DNA from: Candidatus Onthenecus intestinigallinarum
Lineage (GTDB): Bacteria; Bacillota; Clostridia; Christensenellales; Aristaeellaceae
DNA: 64,000 nt
Direction: 5' to 3'
Assembly (NCBI GenBank): GCA_018713325.1
Contig: DVFJ01000036.1
Coordinates: 62,001-126,000, forward strand
The notes under the pieces are model-generated. The model was not told the origin of the DNA, searched no databases, and worked only from the letters and a program-made list of their open reading frames with translations. Positions 15,681 through 23,110 of this stretch are shown piece by piece; position 1 is the stretch's first letter; each line of letters starts with the position of its first letter. The position numbers were made by a program, and so were the translations under genes.

Positions 15681-16130
15681 GTGAAAAAACTTCTGCGCGA
15701 ATTTCGTGACTTTGCGATGCGCGGCAATGTCGTGGATATGGCGGTCGGCGTCATCGTCGGCGGAGCGTTCGGCAAGATCGTGACTTCGCTGGTCTCGGAT
15801 ATCGTGATGCCGGTGCTGGGCCTGCTCACCGGGAGCATCGACGTCAGCGGCGCCTTCTACGCCCTGGACGGCGGATCGTATCCCTCCGCACAGGCAGCGG
15901 CGGACGCCGGCGTCGGGACGATCAACTACGGCGCGTTTTTGCAAAACGTCATCGACTTCCTGCTGATCGCGCTGTGCGTCTTCCTGATGGTCAAGCTGCT
16001 GGCGCGCCTGCGCCGCGCCAGGCAGCCGGAGCCGTCCAGGGAGCCGCCGCGCCTGTGCCCATATTGCAAGGGCGAGATCCATGCGCAGGCCACGCGTTGC
16101 CCGCACTGTACGTCCGTGCTGGACAACTAG
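15681..16130 (+). CDS. mscL: Large-conductance mechanosensitive channel with C-terminal zinc ribbon
   Basis: Tension-gated pore that releases solutes on hypo-osmotic shock. FRDFAMRGNVVDMAVGVIVGGAFGKIVTSLVSDIVMP is the conserved N-terminal amphipathic helix and first membrane helix; the second runs around residues 90-110 (NVIDFLLIALCVFLMVKLL). The C-terminal cytoplasmic part carries CPYCKGEIHAQATRCPHC, a likely zinc ribbon (four Cys) in place of the usual simple helix bundle; such tails occur in some Firmicute MscL proteins. The periplasmic-type loop is rather long. The start is GTG at 15681. A hairpin follows at 16141. Confidence 0.94.
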   Translation: MKKLLREFRDFAMRGNVVDMAVGVIVGGAFGKIVTSLVSDIVMPVLGLLTGSIDVSGAFYALDGGSYPSAQAAADAGVGTINYGAFLQNVIDFLLIALCVFLMVKLLARLRRARQPEPSREPPRLCPYCKGEIHAQATRCPHCTSVLDN

Positions 16131-16140
16131 GAAAAAGAAG

Positions 16141-16172
16141 ACGGCCGGCCGCTCTTTCAAGCGGCCGGCCGT
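16141..16172. terminator. Convergent terminator between mscL and tetR
   Basis: ACGGCCGGCCGC (16141-16152) pairs perfectly with GCGGCCGGCCGT (16161-16172). T-rich sequence follows on both strands, better on the minus strand, so it can end both mscL and the TetR gene. Confidence 0.75.
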
Positions 16173-16206
16173 TCTGTTTGTAAAGGGAAATCTATGTAAA
16201 CCCTGA

Positions 16207-16773
16207 TTACAGGGGAGCCTTCAGCCCGAGCATCTGTCCAGTCAGCGAAGCCGCCACGTCCCTCGTCAGTTCGCCGCGCTGCGCCAACATCGCAAGGCCG
16301 CTCACGAGCACGCGCACGGACGCCTCGGGATAGGCAACCTCGGCTTCGCCCTCGCGCACCGCCTGCTGCACCGCGCGGCACAACGTGGGCACGATGTGGT
16401 CCGACACGCGCGTCACAGCGTCGGCATAGAGCGCCGCATGCTGGGAGAGGCACAGGTCTTCGAAAAAGGGCGTGGCGCGCAGGCGTGTCCATATCTCGCA
16501 GTCGACGATGGCGCGCAGCTTTTCCAGCCCCGTCAGCGGCGCGCCGGCGATGCGTCCAACGACATCCTCACAGTGGGCGGCCCAGCCTTCAGTCACCGCC
16601 CTGACCATATCGTCCTTGGTGGTAAAATAATAATAAAACAGCCCCTTCGCCACATCCACCGCCGCCACGATTTCCGCGACGGAAGTCTTGACGAAGCCCT
16701 GCACTGTAAACAGTTTCGCGGCGGCCTCGACCATCTCGGCCTTTCTCTCTTCCGGTTTTTTGACGGTACGCAT
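16207..16773 (-). CDS. TetR/AcrR family transcriptional regulator
   Basis: A 188-residue one-component regulator. The N-terminal helix-turn-helix is typical (EMVEAAAKLFTVQGFVKTSVAEIVAAVDVAKGLFYYYFTTKDDM, residues about 12-55), and the variable C-terminal half would bind an unknown ligand. The ATG at 16773 was chosen because AGGAAAGG precedes it at good spacing; upstream in-frame ATG codons at 16782 and 16848 are less well placed, the latter lying on the proposed -35. It is divergently transcribed from the ABC importer genes starting at 17013 and is therefore the obvious candidate to control them; no clear palindromic operator was seen. Confidence 0.9.
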   Translation of the reverse strand: MRTVKKPEERKAEMVEAAAKLFTVQGFVKTSVAEIVAAVDVAKGLFYYYFTTKDDMVRAVTEGWAAHCEDVVGRIAGAPLTGLEKLRAIVDCEIWTRLRATPFFEDLCLSQHAALYADAVTRVSDHIVPTLCRAVQQAVREGEAEVAYPEASVRVLVSGLAMLAQRGELTRDVAASLTGQMLGLKAPL

Positions 16774-16819
16774 CAAGCTCATCCTTTCCTGACTTTCCGA
16801 GGTGCGATTTGGTATTTGT

Positions 16820-16848
16820 AGCATACTGCATTTCTCCCGGACGTACAA
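16820..16848 (-). promoter_or_regulatory. Promoter for the TetR gene
   Basis: On the minus strand: TTGTAC (16848-16843), 17 bases, TATGCT (16825-16820). Confidence 0.5.
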
Positions 16849-16929
16849 GCGTTAGCCGTCTAATTATTCATTTCCCGCATCCAAGCGTCCAAACGCGCGC
16901 TCCAAATTACACGCGCAATGAATCAAAGC

Positions 16930-16959
16930 TTGACATAAACCCCCTGAATGCGCTACACT
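16930..16959 (+). promoter_or_regulatory. Promoter for the ABC importer operon
   Basis: Perfect TTGACA (16930-16935), 18 bases, TACACT (16954-16959). A 7-base-pair hairpin with a three-base loop (GCGGCGA / TCGCCGC, 16972-16988) lies close to the predicted 5' end of the transcript and could stabilise the mRNA or serve as an operator. Confidence 0.6.
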
Positions 16960-17012
16960 AGCCCTTGTAGGGCGGCGAGATTCGCCGCGAGTAGAGTAAG
17001 GAGGATGACCCC

Positions 17013-17993
17013 ATGAAGAATCTCAGACGTTCGCTTTCCCTGCTTCTGGCCCTGGCGCTCATGCTTGGCGCGTCCGTCGCGCTGGCTGAAGACAGCTCCC
17101 CGAAGATCGGTATTTTGCAGTATGTGGAGCACGCGGCGCTCGACAGCGCCCGGGAGGGTTTTGTACAGGCGCTGACGGAAAACGGCTATGAGGCCGTCGT
17201 CGAAACCATCGATACCAAGAACGCCTCCGGCGACAACGCGACGCTGCAGCTGATGGCCGAGCAGTTCGCCACGGGCGATTACGATCTGGTGCTGGGCATT
17301 GCCACGCCGGCCGTGCAGGCGCTGCTCACCGCCATCGCCGACAAGCCGATCCTGGGCACGGCTGTGACGGATTACGCTTCCTCCGGTCTGGTCGTCTCCA
17401 ACGACGCGCCCGGCGGCAACCTGACGGGCACCAGCGACATGAACCCCGTCGACAAGCAGATCGACCTGCTCGTGCAGCTCGTGCCGGACGCCAAGACCAT
17501 CGGCATCCTGTACACCTCCAGCGAGATCAACTCCGAGATCCAGGCTGAGATGGCCCAGCAGGAGGCCGAAGCCAAGGGCCTGAGCGTCGTGGTCAAGACC
17601 ATCAGCGCGGTGGGCGAAGTGCAGCAGGCGGTCGAGTCCCTGATCGGTCAGGTCGACGCACTCTACATCCCGACCGACAACATCTGCGCCTCTTCGATGG
17701 CCGTCATCTCCTCTGTCGCCAATCCCGCGGGCCTGCCCGTGATCGTGGGCGAGGAGAATATGTGCAACGAGGGCGGCCTGGCCACGATCGGCCTGAACTA
17801 CACCAAGCTCGGCTACCAGACGGGCCTGATGGCCATCCGCATCCTCGAAGAGGGCGCCAATCCCGCCGAGATGCCCATCGAGACGCTCGCCGATGCCGAC
17901 GTCTACCTCAATCAGGTGACCGCTGACGAGATCGGCCTCACCTTCCCGCAGGAGCTCATCGACGCCGCTTCGAACATCGTCACAGCCGAATAA
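17013..17993 (+). CDS. ABC transporter substrate-binding protein (TrpX-like)
   Basis: Extracellular ligand-binding protein of the family represented by TrpX/COG2984 (ABC_sub_bind). The ligand is unknown; amino acids are possible. A signal peptide covers about residues 1-26, with probable cleavage after VALA. The mature part has the periplasmic-binding-protein fold with KIGILQYVEHAALD, DLVLGIATPAVQA, TIGILYTSSEINS and DALYIPTDN. No lipobox cysteine follows the hydrophobic segment, which is unusual for a Gram-positive binding protein. AAGGAGG precedes the ATG at 17013. The permease-ATPase gene follows after a hairpin. Confidence 0.88.
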   Translation: MKNLRRSLSLLLALALMLGASVALAEDSSPKIGILQYVEHAALDSAREGFVQALTENGYEAVVETIDTKNASGDNATLQLMAEQFATGDYDLVLGIATPAVQALLTAIADKPILGTAVTDYASSGLVVSNDAPGGNLTGTSDMNPVDKQIDLLVQLVPDAKTIGILYTSSEINSEIQAEMAQQEAEAKGLSVVVKTISAVGEVQQAVESLIGQVDALYIPTDNICASSMAVISSVANPAGLPVIVGEENMCNEGGLATIGLNYTKLGYQTGLMAIRILEEGANPAEMPIETLADADVYLNQVTADEIGLTFPQELIDAASNIVTAE

Positions 17994-18018
17994 TCGCTTT
18001 CGATCCACAACAATCTAC

Positions 18019-18055
18019 CCGCAAAGGCGGTGGCCAAACGCCATCGCCTTTGCGG
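18019..18055 (+). other. Intercistronic hairpin in the ABC operon
   Basis: CCGCAAAGGCG pairs with CGCCTTTGCGG, with further pairing inside, and no T-run follows. Such hairpins often protect the binding-protein mRNA so that more of it than of the transporter is made. Confidence 0.6.
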
Positions 18056-18080
18056 ATTTAGAAAGACGGGAGAAGAACAC

Positions 18081-19892
18081 ATGTTTTTAGCCAGACTGTG
18101 GCAGTCCATGCCGAGCGCGGTCTCGCTGGGCTTCCTTTGGGGCGTCATGACGCTGGGCGTCTATCTCACGTACAGAATCCTCGACTTCGCCGACCTGACG
18201 GTCGATGGCAGCTTTGCGCTGGGCGGCGCGGTGCTCGCGCGCCTGGCGACAATCGGTATGGATCCCTTTCTCGCGACTCTCCTTTCATTCTGCGCCGGCA
18301 TGCTGGCGGGCGCCTGCACCGGCCTGATGCACACAAAGCTGAAAATTCCCGGCCTGCTCGCCAGTATTCTGACGCAGATCGGTTTATATTCCATCAATCT
18401 GCACATCATGGGAAAGGCGAACATCTCGCTCAACACGTTCGTCGCCGGCAAGCGCACGACGCTGACAATGTTCAGCCAGTTTCCCTCCTTCGGTATGTCT
18501 GACAAGACGGTCATTCTCGTCTACGGCGGCATCATTGTGGCAATCGTCATTGCGCTGCTGTGGTGGTTCCTCAATACGGAGATCGGCATCGCCGTGCGCT
18601 CCACAGGCGACAACGAGCGCATGTCGCGCGCGCTGGGCATCAACACCAACGCGATGAAGCTGCTGTGCCTGATGCTCTCCAACGGCCTGGTGGGCCTGTC
18701 CGGCGCGCTGATTGCGCAGAACAATGCCGTCGCCACGCTGGACATGGGCACGGGCGGCATCGTGTTCGGCCTGGCCGCCGTCATCATCGGCGAGGTGATC
18801 TTCCGGCGCAAGTCGCTCCTGGGCAAGCTGATCGCCGTGATCCTCGGCTCCATCGTATACCGCATCATTCAGTCCGTCGTGCTGATCCTCAACTGGCCGC
18901 CGGAGGACTTCAAGCTGCTCTCGGCCGTCATCATCGCCATCGCGCTGGCGCTGCCCACGCTGTCAGAAAGGCTGGCGCCGATGCTTGGCAAGCGCGCAGA
19001 TAAGGCCGTCAAAGCGGCCGAGGAGGTGCCTACGTCCGCCGCGCACTCCGATGCGCCCGACCTGGTCGGCGCCGCGGACGGTGCGCAGCCGGCATCGTCG
19101 CTTTCGATCTCCGGCGTGTCCAAGACGTTCAACGCGGGCACGGTCAATCAAAAGCTCGCGCTCGCAGGCGTCGACCTGCAGCTCGATCCAGGCGATTTCG
19201 TGACGATCATCGGCGGCAACGGCGCGGGCAAGTCCACGCTGCTCAACTCGGTCGCAGGCGTCTACACGGTCGACGGGGGCAGGATCGCCATCGGCGACAA
19301 TGCAGTCACCCGCACGCCCGAGTACAAGCGCGCCGCGTTCATCGGCCGCGTCTTCCAAGACCCGATGATGGGCACGGCTGCCAACATGACCATTGAGGAG
19401 AATCTCTCCATCGCACTGCGGCGCGGTAAGCGGCGCACGCTGGCCCCGGCGATCCGCAAGGGCGAGCGCGGGCAGTACCGCGAGGCGCTCAAGTCGCTCG
19501 ACCTGGGCCTTGAGAATCGCTTGAAGACGCGTGTGGGCCTGCTCTCCGGCGGGCAGCGCCAGGCGCTGACGCTGCTTATGGCCTCGCTGACCCGTCCGCG
19601 CCTGCTGCTGTTGGATGAGCACACTGCCGCGCTGGATCCGAAGACCGCGCGCAACGTCCTGTCGCTCACGCAGCGCATCGTGCAAAAGTACGGCCTGACG
19701 GCCATGATGGTCACGCACAACATGAAGGACGCCCTTCAGTACGGCAACCGGACGATCATGATGCACGAGGGCAAGGTCATCCTCGACATTGACAGCAAGA
19801 CCAAGGAACGGCTGCACGTGGAGGATCTACTTGTGATGTTCGAACACGCCAGCGGCGACGCGCTGAACAACGACCGCATGCTGCTCTCGTGA
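18081..19892 (+). CDS. Fused ABC permease and ATP-binding protein (TrpYZ-like)
   Basis: One 603-residue protein combines two usually separate subunits. Residues about 1-295 are a BPD_transp_2/COG4120 permease with about eight membrane segments and the hallmark GVYLTYRILDFADLTVDGSFALGGAV. A linker of about 45 Ala/Asp-rich residues follows. Residues about 340-600 are a COG1101-type ATPase with Walker A (GGNGAGKST), signature LLSGGQRQALTLL, Walker B (LLLLDEHTAALDP) and a switch His (VTHNMKD). No stop or frame change separates the parts. GGGAGAAG precedes the ATG at 18081. With the binding protein at 17013 it forms a complete importer, probably controlled by the divergent TetR. Confidence 0.9.
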   Translation: MFLARLWQSMPSAVSLGFLWGVMTLGVYLTYRILDFADLTVDGSFALGGAVLARLATIGMDPFLATLLSFCAGMLAGACTGLMHTKLKIPGLLASILTQIGLYSINLHIMGKANISLNTFVAGKRTTLTMFSQFPSFGMSDKTVILVYGGIIVAIVIALLWWFLNTEIGIAVRSTGDNERMSRALGINTNAMKLLCLMLSNGLVGLSGALIAQNNAVATLDMGTGGIVFGLAAVIIGEVIFRRKSLLGKLIAVILGSIVYRIIQSVVLILNWPPEDFKLLSAVIIAIALALPTLSERLAPMLGKRADKAVKAAEEVPTSAAHSDAPDLVGAADGAQPASSLSISGVSKTFNAGTVNQKLALAGVDLQLDPGDFVTIIGGNGAGKSTLLNSVAGVYTVDGGRIAIGDNAVTRTPEYKRAAFIGRVFQDPMMGTAANMTIEENLSIALRRGKRRTLAPAIRKGERGQYREALKSLDLGLENRLKTRVGLLSGGQRQALTLLMASLTRPRLLLLDEHTAALDPKTARNVLSLTQRIVQKYGLTAMMVTHNMKDALQYGNRTIMMHEGKVILDIDSKTKERLHVEDLLVMFEHASGDALNNDRMLLS

Positions 19893-19898
19893 TAAAGC

Positions 19899-19922
19899 GC
19901 CCCGCGCCCTGTAACGCGGGGC
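19899..19922 (+). other. Hairpin between the ABC operon and pyk
   Basis: GCCCCGCG (19899-19906), eight-base loop, CGCGGGGC (19915-19922). There is no T-run, so it is a weak or non-canonical terminator at most. No convincing separate pyk promoter was seen, so pyk may be partly transcribed from upstream. Confidence 0.45.
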
Positions 19923-19949
19923 CGTTCATCGGAAAAAGGAGGTTTTCTT

Positions 19950-21713
19950 ATGCGCAAGACCAAGATCGTGTGCACCATCGGTCCGGCCAGCGACGATCCC
20001 CAGATGCTTTCGCAGCTCATGGACGCTGGCATGAATGTTGCGCGCCTGAACATGTCCCATGGCACCTACGATGAGCAAAAGCCGCGCATCGACAACATCA
20101 AGCGTCTGCGCGCCGAAAAGCGGATTCCGCTGGCGATCATGCTCGACACCAAGGGCCCAGAGGTGCGCACCGGTAGGCTGCGCGAGGGTAAGGTCACGCT
20201 GGTAGACGGCGAGATGTTCGTGTTGACCTCTCGCGAGGTCGAAGGTGACGACAAGACCGTATCTGTCACATACCCCGCGCTGTGCACGCACGTCTGTCCC
20301 GGCACGCGCATCCTGATCGACGACGGTCTGATCGGCCTGGAGGTCGTGCGCGTGGAGGGCGGCACTGACATCGTCTGCCGCGTTGTCGAGGGCGGCGTGC
20401 TGGGCAGCAAGAAGGGCGTGTCCGTGCCGGGCGTAGACCTGGAGATCCCGGCCATCAGCCAGAAGGACCGCGACGACATCCTCTTCGGCATCCAGAACGG
20501 CATCGATCTGATCGCTGCCTCGTTCATCAGCCGCGCGGCGGACGTCATGTTGATCCGCAAGATCCTGGAGGAGAACGGCGGCGAGGGCATCCAGATCTTC
20601 TCCAAGATCGAGAACCGCCTGGGCGTAGAGAACTTTGACGAGATCCTCAAGGTCTCCGATGGCATCATGATCGCCCGCGGCGACCTGGGCGTCGAGGTCG
20701 ACATGGAGGAAGTGCCCGTCCTGCAAAAGACGTTCACCCGCAAGTGCAACATCGCGGGCAAGCCGGTCATCACCGCCACGCAGATGCTCGACTCCATGAT
20801 GCGCAATCCGCGCCCGACGCGCGCCGAGGCCAACGACGTGGCCAACTCCATCATGGATGGCACGGATGCGATCATGCTCTCCGGCGAGACTGCGTCTGGT
20901 AAGTATCCGCTCGAGGCGTTGAGCGCCATGCGCCGCATTGCAGACTATGTGGAGGAGCGCTTCAGCTTCAAGCGCATGGCTGAGCTGCACGACGTCTCCG
21001 AGACGGGCCGCTCGCTGACCAACGCCGTCAGCTATGCATGCTTCACCATGGCCATGGACCTGAACGCGGCAGCGATCATCACGCCCACGCGCGGCGGCTT
21101 CACGGCGCGCATGGTGGCCAAGTACCGCCCGTCCTGCCATCTGGTGGCCACCACGGACAGCGAGCGCACCTACCATCAGCTCGCGGCGGTCTGGGGCGTG
21201 CACCCGCTGAACATGCCCTCCGCCAGCAATACGGACGACATGATCCAGTCCTCGGTCGACGCCGTGCGCGACGCGGGCTTCCTCTCCGACGGCGACATCG
21301 CGATCATCTCCGCGGGCGTGCCCACGGGCATGAGCGGCACGACCAACCTGATCAAGGTGCATGTGGTCGGCGACGTGCTGCTGCGCGGCAAGGGCGTGGG
21401 CGTCGTCAGCGCGTCGGGCCGCGCGTGCGTCGCGGCGCGGATGGGCGACGTGGGCAACCGCTTTCAGCCTGGCGACGTGCTGGTGACCACCATGACGACC
21501 AACGAGATGATGCCCATGATCCGCAAGGCCTCCGCGCTGATCGTCGAGAGCGACGACATGACCTGCCATGCCGCGATCGTCGGCTGCGCGCTGGACATCC
21601 CCGTCATCCTCGACGGCACGATGACCGCCACGCACAAGCTCAAGGACGGCATGAGCATCTCCGTGGACCCCAACAGCGGCTACGTCTACAACGGCGACAT
21701 CCTCAATCGGTAA
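19950..21713 (+). CDS. pyk: Pyruvate kinase with C-terminal PEP-utilizer-like domain
   Basis: Last step of glycolysis: phosphoenolpyruvate plus ADP to pyruvate plus ATP. It begins MRKTKIVCTIGPAS; MNVARLNMSHG, LDTKGPEVRTG, SKIENRLGVENFDEIL, MIARGDLGVE, TATQMLDSMMRNPRPTRAEANDVANSIMDGTD and SGETASGKYP are all present. The length of 587 residues includes an extra C-terminal domain (about residues 470-587) with ESDDMTCHAAIVGCALDIPVI, similar to the swivelling phosphohistidine domain, as in Bacillus and other Firmicutes. AAGGAGG precedes the ATG, and a terminator follows. Confidence 0.97.
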   Translation: MRKTKIVCTIGPASDDPQMLSQLMDAGMNVARLNMSHGTYDEQKPRIDNIKRLRAEKRIPLAIMLDTKGPEVRTGRLREGKVTLVDGEMFVLTSREVEGDDKTVSVTYPALCTHVCPGTRILIDDGLIGLEVVRVEGGTDIVCRVVEGGVLGSKKGVSVPGVDLEIPAISQKDRDDILFGIQNGIDLIAASFISRAADVMLIRKILEENGGEGIQIFSKIENRLGVENFDEILKVSDGIMIARGDLGVEVDMEEVPVLQKTFTRKCNIAGKPVITATQMLDSMMRNPRPTRAEANDVANSIMDGTDAIMLSGETASGKYPLEALSAMRRIADYVEERFSFKRMAELHDVSETGRSLTNAVSYACFTMAMDLNAAAIITPTRGGFTARMVAKYRPSCHLVATTDSERTYHQLAAVWGVHPLNMPSASNTDDMIQSSVDAVRDAGFLSDGDIAIISAGVPTGMSGTTNLIKVHVVGDVLLRGKGVGVVSASGRACVAARMGDVGNRFQPGDVLVTTMTTNEMMPMIRKASALIVESDDMTCHAAIVGCALDIPVILDGTMTATHKLKDGMSISVDPNSGYVYNGDILNR

Positions 21714-21745
21714 AGGCAGGGGCGTCTGGAGCACGACACGCCTTC

Positions 21746-21780
21746 ATCCTCCGCATGCCTCGGACATGCGGAGGATTTTT
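21746..21780 (+). terminator. Terminator after pyk
   Basis: ATCCTCCGCATG pairs with CATGCGGAGGAT around a seven-base loop (21746-21776), then a T-run. Confidence 0.85.
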
Positions 21781-21820
21781 GATCGAACCGCACGGCCAAT
21801 GAATGGGAGGGGGGATTCCG

Positions 21821-22414
21821 ATGCGCGGCATCGCCATCATGGGCCTGAACGGCTGCGGCAAGTCCACGCTTGCCCATGCGCTCGCACAGCGGCTCGGCCT
21901 GTATGAGCTGGACGTGGAGGATTACTATTTCCCGGAGCAGCGGCTTGCCCGCCGGGCTGCGCTGGAAGGAAGGCCGGAAACCTGCTGTGAGCGCAGCGGG
22001 TCGCTGCCATATGCCCGGCCGCGCGACCGCAGGGAAGTGCAGGAGATGATCGCATCGGACATCGAAAGGCATCCCCGATTTGTGATTTGCGGCGTCACGA
22101 TGAATTGGGATGCGCGCATCCTGTCCGCCATTGACGTGGCGTTTATGCTCGAAGTGCCGGCTGAGGAACGGGTGCGGCGGGTATTGCAGCGCGAGCAGCT
22201 TCGGTTCGGCGCGCGCGTGATGCCGGGCGGAGACATGTACGAGCAGCAGCTGGCATTTCGGGAGCTGATCGCCCACAAGAGCCACCGTCTGGTCGAGGAG
22301 AGCGCCGCCCGGATGCCCTGCAGGAGGGTCCGGCTGGACGGCGCCCGGCGCATCGATGAAAACGTCGACATCATCCTTGGCACGCTGGCGGCAATAGGGG
22401 AGCTGTCGAATTGA
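21821..22414 (+). CDS. P-loop kinase-like NTPase, substrate unknown
   Basis: A 197-residue cytoplasmic protein with a Walker A loop at its N-terminus (GLNGCGKSTLAHALAQRLGL) and DVEDYYFPEQ just after, like the small-molecule and nucleoside kinase group (AAA_18 or cytidylate/shikimate-kinase-like). FVICGVTMNW and FMLEVPAEERVRRVLQRE resemble the Walker B strand and lid region. I cannot assign a substrate. GGGAGGGGGG precedes the ATG at 21821. It is flanked by terminators, so it appears monocistronic; no promoter was recognised. Confidence 0.7.
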   Translation: MRGIAIMGLNGCGKSTLAHALAQRLGLYELDVEDYYFPEQRLARRAALEGRPETCCERSGSLPYARPRDRREVQEMIASDIERHPRFVICGVTMNWDARILSAIDVAFMLEVPAEERVRRVLQREQLRFGARVMPGGDMYEQQLAFRELIAHKSHRLVEESAARMPCRRVRLDGARRIDENVDIILGTLAAIGELSN

Positions 22415-22432
22415 GCGGCACTGAGGCAGTGC

Positions 22433-22473
22433 AAAAAAGAGACGCCCGAACGGCTTTCGTCCGGACGTCTTTT
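22433..22473. terminator. Bidirectional terminator between the P-loop gene and plsY
   Basis: An imperfect 13-base stem (22440-22470) has A6 on its left (22433-22438) and a T-run on its right, so it can end both convergent transcripts. Confidence 0.75.
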
Positions 22474-22491
22474 CTATCGGTCATATAACCA

Positions 22492-23109
22492 TTAGCCCTT
22501 TCTCCCCTTGAGCTTGGACACATCCAGGCGGTTTTCCTTGCCCTCGATCAGGCGGCGGATGTTCGCGCGGTGGCAGAAGACCGCCAGCACGCCGACGCAG
22601 ACCATGAGCGCAGCCACGCGCGCGTCAAAGGGCGTCGTGGCGATGACGATGATGGGATAGAGCACGGCGCAGGCGATGGAGCCGACGGACACGTAGCGCG
22701 TCAGCGCGACAACGGCGATGAAGACGGCCAGCACGATTAAGGACTGAATGGGGTAGAGCATCAGCAGCAGGCCGAAGGACGTGGCAATGCCCTTGCCGCC
22801 CTTGAAGTGCAGCAGCACGGGGAAGTCGTGCCCGACGATGGCGGCGACGCCGCCCAACAGCGCGCCCATGCGGTCGCCCAGCAGCCACCAGCCGATCAGG
22901 CCCGCCACGATGCCCTTGAGCATGTCGCCCACGAGCGTCAGCGCGGCGCTGGCGCGCCCCAGCACGCGCAGCATGTTCGTCGTGCCAGCGCTCTTGCTGC
23001 CGTAGTCGCGGATGTCAAATCCCTTGGTCTTTCTGGAGAGGACGACGCCCGTGGAAAAATTGCCGAGCAAATAGCCGACGGCGAGGACCAGCAATACCTT
23101 GATGATCAT
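22492..23109 (-). CDS. plsY: Acyl-phosphate glycerol-3-phosphate acyltransferase
   Basis: Integral membrane enzyme that transfers an acyl group from acyl-phosphate to glycerol 3-phosphate, the first step of phospholipid synthesis. The three PlsY signatures are present: GNFSTGVVLSR near residue 16, GSKSAGTTNMLRVLGR near residue 37, and HFKGGKGIATSFGLLL near residue 100. About five to six membrane segments fit the family. At 205 residues it is normal in length. It is directly downstream of der, one base separating the genes, and was probably co-transcribed from the promoter upstream of the DUF512 gene. Confidence 0.96.
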   Translation of the reverse strand: MIIKVLLVLAVGYLLGNFSTGVVLSRKTKGFDIRDYGSKSAGTTNMLRVLGRASAALTLVGDMLKGIVAGLIGWWLLGDRMGALLGGVAAIVGHDFPVLLHFKGGKGIATSFGLLLMLYPIQSLIVLAVFIAVVALTRYVSVGSIACAVLYPIIVIATTPFDARVAALMVCVGVLAVFCHRANIRRLIEGKENRLDVSKLKGRKG

Positions 23110-23110
23110 C

